From Curvibacter sp. AEP1-3 (GTDB lineage: Bacteria > Pseudomonadota > Gammaproteobacteria > Burkholderiales > Burkholderiaceae_C), in NCBI RefSeq assembly GCF_002163715.1, contig NZ_CP015698.1, forward strand, positions 1,612,001 through 1,676,000: 64,000 nt of DNA, in the 5' to 3' direction. The position numbers and the translations under genes were made by a program. How positions within the stretch are numbered: position 1 is the first letter of the stretch; each line of letters starts with the position of its first letter. Under the pieces are notes generated by a model that saw only the letters and a list, made by a program, of their open reading frames with translations, searched no databases and was not told where the DNA came from. This document shows, one piece after another, positions 28,553 through 36,782 of this stretch.

Positions 28553-29704
28553 ATGACAGTCATCGCCCCCTCCCCTGACGAATTGCCCACGCACCACACG
28601 TTCTCGCTGATCGCCCTCGTGTGCGTGGCATCGATCTTCTTCCTGGGAACCCCCGGATTCGTTGTGCTGATGGCCACCCAATGGTCCCTGACGGAAAGCC
28701 AATTAGGGTTGATCGCTGCCGCAGATAGCGTGGGCAACGCCGTGGGATCGCTCCTCATGACATTTGTGCTTTTCCGGTACAACCCGCGCGCGTTGGTCCT
28801 GATCGCATTGCTGGGCTTCATTGCAGCCAATGCCTTATCCGCTTTCCGGCTGGATGACACCACCATGCTTTTGGTTAGGTTGGCCTCCGGCGTGTTTTCC
28901 GGGGTGATCGCCGGCCTGGCGATACGCCGACTCTCCGAGGGCAAGGATGCCGACCGCAACCTCACTTGGATGGTCATCAGCCAGACACTGGCCATTGCCG
29001 TCTTGCTGACCTTTGTGCTTCCCTGGGTGGGCGAACTGGGTCAAGCCACTGCCGCCTTCATCATGGTGGCCTTGCAAGGAGTGATCTGTCTGCTGGTACG
29101 CACCCTGTTTCCCGCAGTCCACCTGCAAGCTGAAACGGAACTATCCAACACCAGTGCACCCCGAACTGCATCGGCCTACCTGGCCCTGCTCAGCATTTTT
29201 CTGCTTTACGTCACCGTCGGTGTGGTCTGGACATTTGTGGGCTTCATGGGCCACGAAGCCGGTTTCAAAGACGCTTTTGTGGAAACTCTGCTGGGTGGCG
29301 CGAATCTCTTGAGCATCGCTGCCATTTCCATCGTTCCTTGGATGATCCAGCGCGACCGGCTCTTCAGCACCGGCATCGTGGCACTGACCCTATGCACACT
29401 GGCCGCACTGGGCTTGTCACTCCCTCCCCAAGCCTGGACCTATGCGGTATCGACCGTAGTCTTTATCTGTGCCTGGGGAACCTCCATCACTCTGCTGCTA
29501 GCGCTTCTACCCAGCTACGACAAGGCAGGACGCATGATCATGCTGGCACCCGGCGTACTGTGCATGGGCTCAGCATTGGGTTCCTTCTTGGGCGGCCAGC
29601 TCATGGAGATGCAAAGCCCCGCTTGGGCCTTCCGCATTGCTGCCATCTGCTGCGCCATCGCCGGGGTCATCGTCTTGGGTCTGGGCGCCACACGCAAACG
29701 CTAA
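28553..29704 (+). CDS. MFS transporter
   Basis: A 383-aa integral membrane protein with about 12 hydrophobic spans and the loop 2-3 pattern of a major facilitator (a charged RYNPRA turn after span 2, and DR-containing loops). As the last gene of the amidase operon it may import the amide substrate or export a product. No specific subfamily can be assigned by eye. The opposing M16 gene ends 17 bp after its stop. Confidence 0.88.
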   Translation: MTVIAPSPDELPTHHTFSLIALVCVASIFFLGTPGFVVLMATQWSLTESQLGLIAAADSVGNAVGSLLMTFVLFRYNPRALVLIALLGFIAANALSAFRLDDTTMLLVRLASGVFSGVIAGLAIRRLSEGKDADRNLTWMVISQTLAIAVLLTFVLPWVGELGQATAAFIMVALQGVICLLVRTLFPAVHLQAETELSNTSAPRTASAYLALLSIFLLYVTVGVVWTFVGFMGHEAGFKDAFVETLLGGANLLSIAAISIVPWMIQRDRLFSTGIVALTLCTLAALGLSLPPQAWTYAVSTVVFICAWGTSITLLLALLPSYDKAGRMIMLAPGVLCMGSALGSFLGGQLMEMQSPAWAFRIAAICCAIAGVIVLGLGATRKR

Positions 29705-29720
29705 ATTGCATGGGGTGCGC

Positions 29721-31061
29721 CTAAGGTGCGCCCAGCACTACCGTCGCCATGCGCGCAGGCTTGAGTTTGCGGGCCATGGCCGCACGGACATCAGCCACCG
29801 TAAGGCGCTCCACCTGCTGCGTCCAGGTGTCTAGATAGTCCAGCGGCAGGCCATTCCAGGCGATGTTGGCCACGTTGTCGAGCAGCTTTTTGTTGCTGTC
29901 GATGCGCAGCGCAAATCCGCCGATCAGGTTGTCTTTGGCGGCTTGCAGCTCTTTTTCAGTCGGACCCTCTTCCACGAACTTGGTCACCACCTCGCGCACC
30001 AAAGTCAGTGCTTGCTCCGCTTGGTCAGGCCGCGTTTGGAGGCCGATGGTGAAGGCACCTGCATGCATGCCGGGCGCAAAGTAGCTGTACACGCTATAGG
30101 TGAGCCCCCGCTTCTCGCGCACCTCTTCAGTCAGGCGGGCGGTAAAGCCGCCACCGCCCAGGATGTGGTTACCCACCGTGAGCGCGAAGAAATCCGGGTC
30201 GTTACGCTTAAAGCCCGGCTGCCCCACCAGCACATGCGCCTGTGCCGATGCAAACGGAATGCGTACCTCGCTCGCTGCCGCTAGCGCTGCCACCTCGGGC
30301 ACCGCCGGTTGTGCAGTGCAGCCACCTTGCGGCACACGGGCCAGCAGCTTGGCCACCAAGGCATCCGCCTGCGCACGGTTGAGCGCGCCCACGATGCTGA
30401 CCTGCGCCGCACAGGCACGCAGGACCTTGGCGTGCAAGGCGCGCAGGTCTTCCACGTTCGTCCGCAACAGACTGGCCTCGGTCGTCTCGCTGCCATAGGG
30501 GTGGCTGCCGTACACGGCCTGGCTGAACGCACGCCCGGCCAGCGTGGCAGGGCGGGTGTTGGCTTCCTTCAGGCTGGCAATCATCTTGGGACGGTCACGC
30601 AGCCAAGGGGCTTCGGGGAACGATGGCTCGCCCAACTGGCGGGCAGCCAGCGCCACTGCTTTGTCCAGCAGGTCCGGGTAGGTCAGGGAGCGCAGGCCAA
30701 AGCTCATGCGGTCGGCACTAGCGCTACCGCCGAAAGACGCGCCCAAGTCCGCCCAGGCTTCGCTGAGCTGGTGCTCGTCCAGCGTGGGGCCAGCACCGCT
30801 GGCGCGCACGCCGTTAGCGGTGCTGGCGGCCATCAGGTTGGCCAGGCCGGGCTTGTCGATAGGGTCGCGGCGGGCGCCGGCATCCAGGTCGATCTGCACG
30901 TCCACCATCGGAATGGCGGGGCTCTCAACGAGGTAGATACGCACACCACTGGGCTGCGTCCAGTGCTGGATGGGTATGCCCGCCCACACGGAGTGCATAC
31001 CAAATAGGGCGATAGCGCCCGCCAATATTGCGCGAGCAGCTACAAATTTAGGAGTAATCAT
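29721..31061 (-). CDS. M16-family peptidase homologue lacking the zinc motif (non-catalytic subunit)
   Basis: A 446-aa exported protein with a signal peptide at 1-28. It has the two-lobed M16 architecture, including the C-terminal GGGFTARLTEEVREKRGLTYS block that contributes the R/Y substrate clamp. The place where the active subunit has HLLEH reads GLANLMAAS here, so the inverted zinc motif HxxEH is missing. It lies 24 bp downstream of a second M16 gene that has an intact motif. An active/inactive heterodimer, as in mitochondrial processing peptidase and some bacterial M16 pairs, is the natural inference. The signal sequence contains a copy of the dispersed repeat (31007-31062). Confidence 0.92.
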   Translation of the reverse strand: MITPKFVAARAILAGAIALFGMHSVWAGIPIQHWTQPSGVRIYLVESPAIPMVDVQIDLDAGARRDPIDKPGLANLMAASTANGVRASGAGPTLDEHQLSEAWADLGASFGGSASADRMSFGLRSLTYPDLLDKAVALAARQLGEPSFPEAPWLRDRPKMIASLKEANTRPATLAGRAFSQAVYGSHPYGSETTEASLLRTNVEDLRALHAKVLRACAAQVSIVGALNRAQADALVAKLLARVPQGGCTAQPAVPEVAALAAASEVRIPFASAQAHVLVGQPGFKRNDPDFFALTVGNHILGGGGFTARLTEEVREKRGLTYSVYSYFAPGMHAGAFTIGLQTRPDQAEQALTLVREVVTKFVEEGPTEKELQAAKDNLIGGFALRIDSNKKLLDNVANIAWNGLPLDYLDTWTQQVERLTVADVRAAMARKLKPARMATVVLGAP

Positions 31062-31062
31062 G
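31007..31062 (-). repeat. dispersed repeat, copy within the M16 gene signal sequence
   Basis: Read on the minus strand: A/T-rich lead, TTTGTAGCTGCTCGCGCAATATT, then a GC-rich GGCGGGCGCTATCGCCC hairpin-like tail. AGCTGCTCGCGCA is identical to the copy at 42147-42200. Confidence 0.7.
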
Positions 31063-31085
31063 GGTTCAATGGCTGGAAGCGCTGT

Positions 31086-32567
31086 TCAATGGCGAAGGCC
31101 TACCGCGGGGACGCGGGGCTTGCGGGTCGCATCCACAGGCTGGGGCAGCAGGGTGGCGACGGTGAGGGCGTCATCGCCAAAATATTTGGCGGCCACGGAC
31201 TGCACCTGCGCCGCAGTCACTTTGCGTAAGCGCTCCAGCAGCAGTTGGTCAGCGCCCAAGGGAAAGCCGTTGATCCAGCTCACACCCAGCAAGCGGGCCT
31301 GGTTGAACACGCTGTCTTGCTTGTAGACCTCGCCCGCCACCCAGCGGTTTTTAACGCGGGTGAGTTCGGCTTCGGTCACACCATCTTTGGCGACCAGCGC
31401 CACCTGGGCGCGCAATGCGGCCTCCACCTCGGTGGCCGTTTTGCCTACGGCTGGTATGCCATAGAGCGTAAAGAGCTGCGGGCCGCGGGCGGTGAGCCCG
31501 TAGTACGCGCCAGCTTCATCCGCCACAGGTTTGTCCGACAGTGTGAGCGCGCGCGGCAGCCGGGCACCGTCGTAGCCCGAAAGCACAGCCGAAAGCACGG
31601 TGAGCGCCAATGCATCCTCGCTGGTCGCGTCAGTAGGTGCCGCCGCCGTCGCTGGCAAACCGGCAGGTTTGAGACCGGGCACCTTGAAAGCAAGTGCCAC
31701 ATAGGCCTGCTCGGCAGGTGCTTTGAAGTCCAGGCGGCGCAGCCCGGTTTGCTCGGGCTCAGTGCGCGGCTTGCGCTGCGGCAGGGCGTGCACCGGCAGG
31801 CTGCCGTAGTACTTTTCGGCCAGCACACGGACCGCGTCAACATCCACATCTCCTGCCACGATCACGGCGGCATTGGTAGGCGTGTACCAGCGGCGGTAGA
31901 AGGCGCGGGCGTCGTCTGCAGTCATGCTCTCCAAGTCGCTCATCCAGCCCACGATGGGGCGGCGGTAGGGGTCGGCCTGGTAGATCACCGCGTCCATGGC
32001 CTCGTGCAGGCGGGCATGAGGCTTGTCTTCGGTGCGAAGGCGGCGCTCTTCTTTCACCACCTCCAGCTCTTTGGCAAACACCTCATCCGTCCAGGTGTTG
32101 TTGGCAAAGCGGTCAGCCTCGAGGCGCATCACGTCTTCGAGCTTGGCCGAGGGAATCTGCTGGAAGTAACCGGTGTAGTCCTTGCTGGTGAATGCATTTT
32201 CGCGGCCACCCAGCGCAGAGACCTTGCGCGAGAAATCCCCAGCCTTCACCGTAGGCGTGCCTTTGAACATCATGTGCTCCAGCAGGTGGGCCACGCCGCT
32301 GGTGCCATCCACCTCGTCCATGGAGCCCACGCGCACCCACACCATGTGCACCGCGGTGGGGGCACGGCGGTCCGGCTTGACGATGAGCGTCATACCGTTC
32401 TTCAGGGTGAACTGCTGCGCCAGCGTGGCGGCCGGCGCAGGTTGCACCTCGCCTGCGGAGGCTGACAGGGGCAGTAGAAGACAGGGAATGGTGAGGGATG
32501 CGGCCAGCGCGAACGCGGAAACCGGGGCGGCCCAGCGGGCGCCCGACAGGTGAAATGGGTGTTTCAT
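31086..32567 (-). CDS. M16-family zinc peptidase, catalytic subunit
   Basis: A 493-aa exported metallopeptidase. The start MKHPFHL at 32567 gives a signal peptide ending near SASA. The inverted zinc motif is His-Leu-Leu-Glu-His in VAHLLEHMMFKGT, and the distal Glu lies in the LEVVKEERR helix about 75 residues on. The second lobe (LSGYDGARLPRAL) is complete. It is divergent from ftsY with 28 bp between starts and co-oriented with the inactive M16 partner. The pair next to ftsY is a recurrent beta-proteobacterial arrangement. The substrate in the periplasm is unknown. Confidence 0.94.
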   Translation of the reverse strand: MKHPFHLSGARWAAPVSAFALAASLTIPCLLLPLSASAGEVQPAPAATLAQQFTLKNGMTLIVKPDRRAPTAVHMVWVRVGSMDEVDGTSGVAHLLEHMMFKGTPTVKAGDFSRKVSALGGRENAFTSKDYTGYFQQIPSAKLEDVMRLEADRFANNTWTDEVFAKELEVVKEERRLRTEDKPHARLHEAMDAVIYQADPYRRPIVGWMSDLESMTADDARAFYRRWYTPTNAAVIVAGDVDVDAVRVLAEKYYGSLPVHALPQRKPRTEPEQTGLRRLDFKAPAEQAYVALAFKVPGLKPAGLPATAAAPTDATSEDALALTVLSAVLSGYDGARLPRALTLSDKPVADEAGAYYGLTARGPQLFTLYGIPAVGKTATEVEAALRAQVALVAKDGVTEAELTRVKNRWVAGEVYKQDSVFNQARLLGVSWINGFPLGADQLLLERLRKVTAAQVQSVAAKYFGDDALTVATLLPQPVDATRKPRVPAVGLRH

Positions 32568-32595
32568 AGAATGCTGTGATTCTAGAAACACCCTC

Positions 32596-33792
32596 ATGTT
32601 CAGTTTTTTCAAAAAGAAATTCCTTTCTTCGTCCACTCCGGCCTCTGAGGCGGTAGCGCCAGCCGCTACACCTGTAGCGGACGAAGTACCGGCGCAGGCC
32701 TCCGATGCCCCAGCAGAAGCGGTTAACGCCCGGGTAGCACCGGTCACAAGCACCCCCAGTTCTACCCCTGCCCCGCCCGCACCAGAACCCGCGAACGCGG
32801 CACCCGCCAGTACCGGCTGGGGCTCCGGCTCGCTGATCGGCAGCGCACTGGTGGCGCCTATCGAGATTCCTGAGGCTCCGGCTACCCCGCCCGAACGCCA
32901 GAAGTGGCTGGACAAACTCAAGGCGGGCCTGGGCAAAACAGCCAGCAGCATCTCCGGCGTGTTCGGCGGCAGCCAGATTGATGAGGCCTTGTATGAGGAC
33001 CTGGAAGGCGCCTTGCTTATGGCCGACGCCGGCGTGGCCGCCACCCAGTTGTTGACGGACGCACTGCGCAAAAAGGTCAAGGCTACCGGAGTGACCCACC
33101 CTACGGCGCTGAAGAACATCCTGATCTCCGAGCTGACCGAACTGCTGCAGCCGCTGCAAAAGCCGTTGGTGATCGGCGAACACACGCCCACCGTCATCAT
33201 GGTGGCAGGTGTGAACGGTGCGGGTAAAACCACCAGCATCGGCAAGCTGACCAAGCACCTTGCCGACAGCAACGCCAGCGTGTTGCTGGCCGCAGCGGAC
33301 ACATTCCGCGCCGCTGCGCGCGAGCAGCTCACCGTCTGGGCGGACCGAAACACCGTGGAAATCGTAAGCCAGGAAGGCGGCGACCCCGCTGCCGTGAGCT
33401 ACGACTCGGTGACCGCCGGCAAGGCACGGGGCAAGGACGTAGTGCTCATCGACACCGCAGGCCGCCTGCCCACGCAGCTGCACCTGATGGAAGAGCTGAA
33501 AAAGATCAAGCGCGTCATCGGTAAAGCAGACGGCACGGCACCGCACGAAGTGCTGCTGGTCATCGACGGCAACACCGGTCAGAACGCCGTGGCCCAGGTC
33601 AAAGCATTTGACGACGCACTGGGTCTCACCGGCCTGATCGTTACCAAGCTCGACGGCACTGCCAAGGGCGGCGTGCTTGCAGCCATCGCCCGGGAGCGCC
33701 CCATTCCGGTCTACTTCATCGGTGTGGGCGAAAAGCTTGACGAGCTGGAAACCTTCAACGCTCGGGAATTTGCGCAGGCCCTGTTGGCTTAA
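32596..33792 (+). CDS. ftsY: signal recognition particle receptor FtsY
   Basis: A 398-aa SRP GTPase that docks ribosome-SRP complexes at the inner membrane. The first 90 residues are an Ala/Pro/Glu-rich linker after a basic FSFFKKKFL start. The N domain begins near 95 (KWLDKLKAGLGKT). The G domain has the P-loop GVNGAGKTTS near 203-212, DTAGRLPTQ (G3) and TKLDGTAKGG (G4). A C-terminal GVGEKLDELETF motif closes it. All motifs are intact and the length is usual. Confidence 0.98.
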   Translation: MFSFFKKKFLSSSTPASEAVAPAATPVADEVPAQASDAPAEAVNARVAPVTSTPSSTPAPPAPEPANAAPASTGWGSGSLIGSALVAPIEIPEAPATPPERQKWLDKLKAGLGKTASSISGVFGGSQIDEALYEDLEGALLMADAGVAATQLLTDALRKKVKATGVTHPTALKNILISELTELLQPLQKPLVIGEHTPTVIMVAGVNGAGKTTSIGKLTKHLADSNASVLLAAADTFRAAAREQLTVWADRNTVEIVSQEGGDPAAVSYDSVTAGKARGKDVVLIDTAGRLPTQLHLMEELKKIKRVIGKADGTAPHEVLLVIDGNTGQNAVAQVKAFDDALGLTGLIVTKLDGTAKGGVLAAIARERPIPVYFIGVGEKLDELETFNAREFAQALLA

Positions 33793-33864
33793 GCCCCGTC
33801 GTGGGCAAGGTGTAAGAAACGGGCTTATCGTCCGACCCATTGTTTTCCTCGGACAACCGGAACC

Positions 33865-35064
33865 ATGAGCTTATCCATTCAACGCCGCCAACTTCTTGCC
33901 GCCTCTGCAGCATCAGTAGCGCTTCCCGCCTTTGCCCAGTCCACCCCCGCTTGGTCGGCCATCGAAGCCAAAGCTAAGGGGCAGACGGTGTACTTCAACG
34001 CCTGGGGCGGGTCGGAGACCATCAACGCCTACATCCAGTGGGCCGCTGGTGAGGCGCAGAACCGCTTTGGTGTGACCGTGCAGCACGTCAAGATTGCCGA
34101 TGCGCCGGACATGATCAAGCGGGTGCGAAACGAGAAAGCTGCGGGCAAAACCAATGGCAGCGTGGACCTGGTGTGGATCAACGGTGAGAACTTTTTGACC
34201 ATGAAGCGCGAGGGCCTGCTCTTCGGGCCATTTGCTGAGAGCCTGCCCTCGTACGCCAAGGTGGACGTGCAAGGCAAGCCCACCACACGCCTGGACTTTG
34301 CCGAGCCCACCGATGGCCTGGAAGCCCCCTGGGGCATGGCACAGCTGACCTTTATGGTGGACAGCAAACGCACCCCCAAGCCGCCGCAAAATCTGGCCGA
34401 GCTGCAGGCATTTGCCAAAGCCAACCCCGGCCGCGTGACCTACCCGCGCCCGCCCAACTTCCACGGCACCACCTTCCTGAAACAGGTGCTGATGGACGTG
34501 AACGCCAACCGCGACGCGCTCTACAAGCCCGTCACGCCCGAAGCCTTTGCCAAAGCCACCGCCCCCCTGTGGGCCGCGCTGGACCAGATACACCCACACC
34601 TGTGGCGCGGCGGCAAGCAGTTCCCCAACAACGCAGAGGCTATCCGTCAGATGCTGGCCGATGGCGAAGTGGCTCTGGCCCTCACCTTCAACCCCAACGA
34701 CGCTGCGAACGAAATAGCCGCCAAGCGCCTTCCTGTAAGCGTGACCAGCTATCAATTCAGTAGCGGAACCATCGGCAACACGCACTTTGTCGCCATCCCT
34801 GTGAACGCCACTGCCAAAGAGGGTGCCCAGGTATTTGCCAACTTTTTGCTCAGCGCCGAGGCCCAAGCCCGCAAGGCCGACATCGCCGTGTGGGGCGACC
34901 CGACCGTGCTCGCACTGGACAAGCTGAGCGCTACCGAGCGGGCGGCATTTGCCGCCAAGCCCCTGCCCGGCCAGGTAGAAAAGCCAGCGCCCGCCATCCC
35001 CGAGCCGCACGGCAGTTGGGTGGATGCGCTGGAGAAAGAGTGGACCAAGCGCTACGCTGGGTGA
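33865..35064 (+). CDS. YnjB-type ABC transporter substrate-binding protein
   Basis: A 399-aa periplasmic binding protein. The N terminus has a Tat-like or Sec signal (QRRQLLAASAASVALPAFA). The mature start is a family 1-type fold with YFNAWGGSETINAYI, the YnjB hallmark, and a VWINGENF strand. No permease or ATPase gene is adjacent, so it is an orphan here. In E. coli ynjB is part of ynjBCD, whose substrate is not established; thiamine-like transport has been suggested for relatives. A hairpin (35065-35094) follows the stop immediately. Confidence 0.88.
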   Translation: MSLSIQRRQLLAASAASVALPAFAQSTPAWSAIEAKAKGQTVYFNAWGGSETINAYIQWAAGEAQNRFGVTVQHVKIADAPDMIKRVRNEKAAGKTNGSVDLVWINGENFLTMKREGLLFGPFAESLPSYAKVDVQGKPTTRLDFAEPTDGLEAPWGMAQLTFMVDSKRTPKPPQNLAELQAFAKANPGRVTYPRPPNFHGTTFLKQVLMDVNANRDALYKPVTPEAFAKATAPLWAALDQIHPHLWRGGKQFPNNAEAIRQMLADGEVALALTFNPNDAANEIAAKRLPVSVTSYQFSSGTIGNTHFVAIPVNATAKEGAQVFANFLLSAEAQARKADIAVWGDPTVLALDKLSATERAAFAAKPLPGQVEKPAPAIPEPHGSWVDALEKEWTKRYAG

Positions 35065-35094
35065 GAAATAGTTCGCACAAAAGCGGACTATTTC
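35065..35094 (+). terminator. hairpin after the YnjB-like gene, possible terminator
   Basis: GAAATAGTTCGC pairs with GCGGACTATTTC (one G-T pair) around ACAAAA. No long T run follows, so it may be a 3'-end stabiliser rather than an efficient intrinsic terminator. Confidence 0.5.
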
Positions 35095-35186
35095 AAGCGC
35101 TCTCGGCAATCCGGTAGACAGATCTGAAGCTCTGCCCGTTCAATGCGGGCTGGCCGGTTGGCGGCCATTACTTTGGATCTGTTTGC

Positions 35187-35807
35187 ATGTCTTTTTTCAC
35201 ACGCTCTTCCCGGGTGGCGCACCTAGGCGCCACCGTTGCCTTCATCACCCTTGCAGGCGCAAGCCTCACTGCCTGCCAACAAGCTCCTGTGATACCCGCA
35301 GTGCCGGTCTACAGCGGACCGACCTTGCCGATTGCACAGTCCGATCGCGGCGTACAAATCTTTTTGCCCAGCGCGGCTTTGTTTGAATCCGGCAAGTCCA
35401 GCTTGAACGCCACCGAATCCGCGGCCTACATGCAGCGTGTGGCTCAGCTCATCAACACCAAGACCGACAAAAATGTGGTGCTCGAAGGGCACACTGACAA
35501 CGTCGGCAACGAAGGCTTGAACCAGGAGCTCTCAGAAGCCCGCGCCCGCAGCGTGCGCGAAGCGCTGCTGGCCCAAGGTGTGGACGCCAAGCGCCTGAGC
35601 ACCAGTGGCTTTTCCTTCAAGCGCCCCGTCGCCTCCAACGCGACCGACGAGGGCCGCAAACTCAACCGCCGTGTGGAGGTGGTGATCCTGGAAGAAAAGG
35701 TAGAGAACATCACCCGCGGCGAAGCGCCCAACGCGTTTGAGAACGCGTGGGATCGCCTGAAGGCCATGATGGACAAAGGCCTGATCCAACCGGTGTTGGC
35801 GCAATGA
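35187..35807 (+). CDS. OmpA-family outer-membrane lipoprotein
   Basis: A 206-aa protein. The N-terminal signal ends in lipobox LTAC (Cys near 28), so it should be lipidated. Residues about 65-170 form an OmpA/Pal-type peptidoglycan-binding domain with LEGHTDNVGNEGLNQ and LSEARARSVREAL, containing the conserved Asp and Arg that bind diaminopimelate. The tail (after VEVVILE) is unusual in extending about 40 residues. It overlaps the patatin gene at its stop (ATGA), suggesting coupling. It likely tethers the outer membrane to the wall. Confidence 0.9.
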   Translation: MSFFTRSSRVAHLGATVAFITLAGASLTACQQAPVIPAVPVYSGPTLPIAQSDRGVQIFLPSAALFESGKSSLNATESAAYMQRVAQLINTKTDKNVVLEGHTDNVGNEGLNQELSEARARSVREALLAQGVDAKRLSTSGFSFKRPVASNATDEGRKLNRRVEVVILEEKVENITRGEAPNAFENAWDRLKAMMDKGLIQPVLAQ

Positions 35808-36706
35808 TGGAGCGCCACACCATGCAACGCCGCGCGTTCAACTCCACACTGGCCAAGGGTTTGGCGGCAGCCTCAGCAGCCACGTTGGCAGGCACTGCCG
35901 GCGCGCAAACTGCCCAAAAACGGGGAGGCAAATTGGGTCTTGTGCTGGGCGGCGGTTCAGCCCGAGGCTTTTCGCATATCGGTGTACTCAAAGCACTGGA
36001 AGAAAGCGGCTACAAGGCAGACGTGGTGGTGGGCACCAGCGCGGGTTCACTGGTGGGCGCCTTTTATGCAGCGGGCTATACGCCTTGGCAAATGGAGGAA
36101 GTGGCCCTCAAGGTGCGCGACATCGATGTGGCCGACCTGAACTCGGCCAACAAACGCGGGATGTTTGCCGGCGAAGCACTGCAGAAGTTGGTGAACGACT
36201 ACTTACGTCAACAGCCCATTGAAAAACTCAAACTCACCTTCGGCGCAGTCGCCACCAACCTGCACAGCGGCGAGGCGGTACTGCTCCGCTCGGGCGACAC
36301 CGGGCAGGCCGTGCGTGCCTCCAGCGCCATCCCCGGCGTCTTTGTACCTGCACAGGTCGGCGGCAATGAGCTGGTGGATGGCGGCTTGGTCAGCCCGCTG
36401 CCCGTGCGTTTTGCGCGGGCCCTGGGTGCCACACAGGTCATCGCGGTCGACGTGGGCACCAAACCGCAAAACAATGTGGGCAACGGCCTGTATGAAGTCA
36501 TCCTCCAGTCTTTCGAGATCATGGGTCGCGCGCTGACCAACCTCGAAGCAAAGGAAGCCGACTTTCTCATCCGGCCGGACACCTCGCGCTTCAGCAGCAC
36601 CGACTTTGGTGCCCGCAAAGACCTGATCCAGGCCGGTTATGTAGCAGGGCGTGCTGCACTGGCAGAGCTCAATCGCAAAGTGGCCCCCAATGCCAAAGCC
36701 GGCTGA
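35804..36706 (+). CDS. patatin-like phospholipase, exported
   Basis: A 300-aa lipid acyl hydrolase. It starts within the stop of the OmpA gene. MQRRAF followed by an Ala-rich hydrophobic stretch to about 40 looks like a Tat-type signal. The oxyanion motif is GGGSARGFSH, the nucleophile elbow GTSAG and the catalytic Asp in DGGLVSPLPV, all intact. It is likely to act in the periplasm or at the outer membrane. An alternative start is the ATG at 35822. Substrate is unknown; coupling to an OmpA-like lipoprotein suggests an envelope lipid role. Confidence 0.9.
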   Translation: MMERHTMQRRAFNSTLAKGLAAASAATLAGTAGAQTAQKRGGKLGLVLGGGSARGFSHIGVLKALEESGYKADVVVGTSAGSLVGAFYAAGYTPWQMEEVALKVRDIDVADLNSANKRGMFAGEALQKLVNDYLRQQPIEKLKLTFGAVATNLHSGEAVLLRSGDTGQAVRASSAIPGVFVPAQVGGNELVDGGLVSPLPVRFARALGATQVIAVDVGTKPQNNVGNGLYEVILQSFEIMGRALTNLEAKEADFLIRPDTSRFSSTDFGARKDLIQAGYVAGRAALAELNRKVAPNAKAG

Positions 36707-36782
36707 ACCGGCCAGCGCGCAAACCTGACCGTTCGCGAATTGCGGGCCCGCGCAAGCGGTGGCCTGGCCCACAATGGCAGCC

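Noticed and set aside
32590..33840. N-terminal extension of the M16 peptidase frame over ftsY
   Set aside because: The extension is antisense to ftsY and lacks a signal peptide; MKHPFHL at 32567 gives a proper exported protein.
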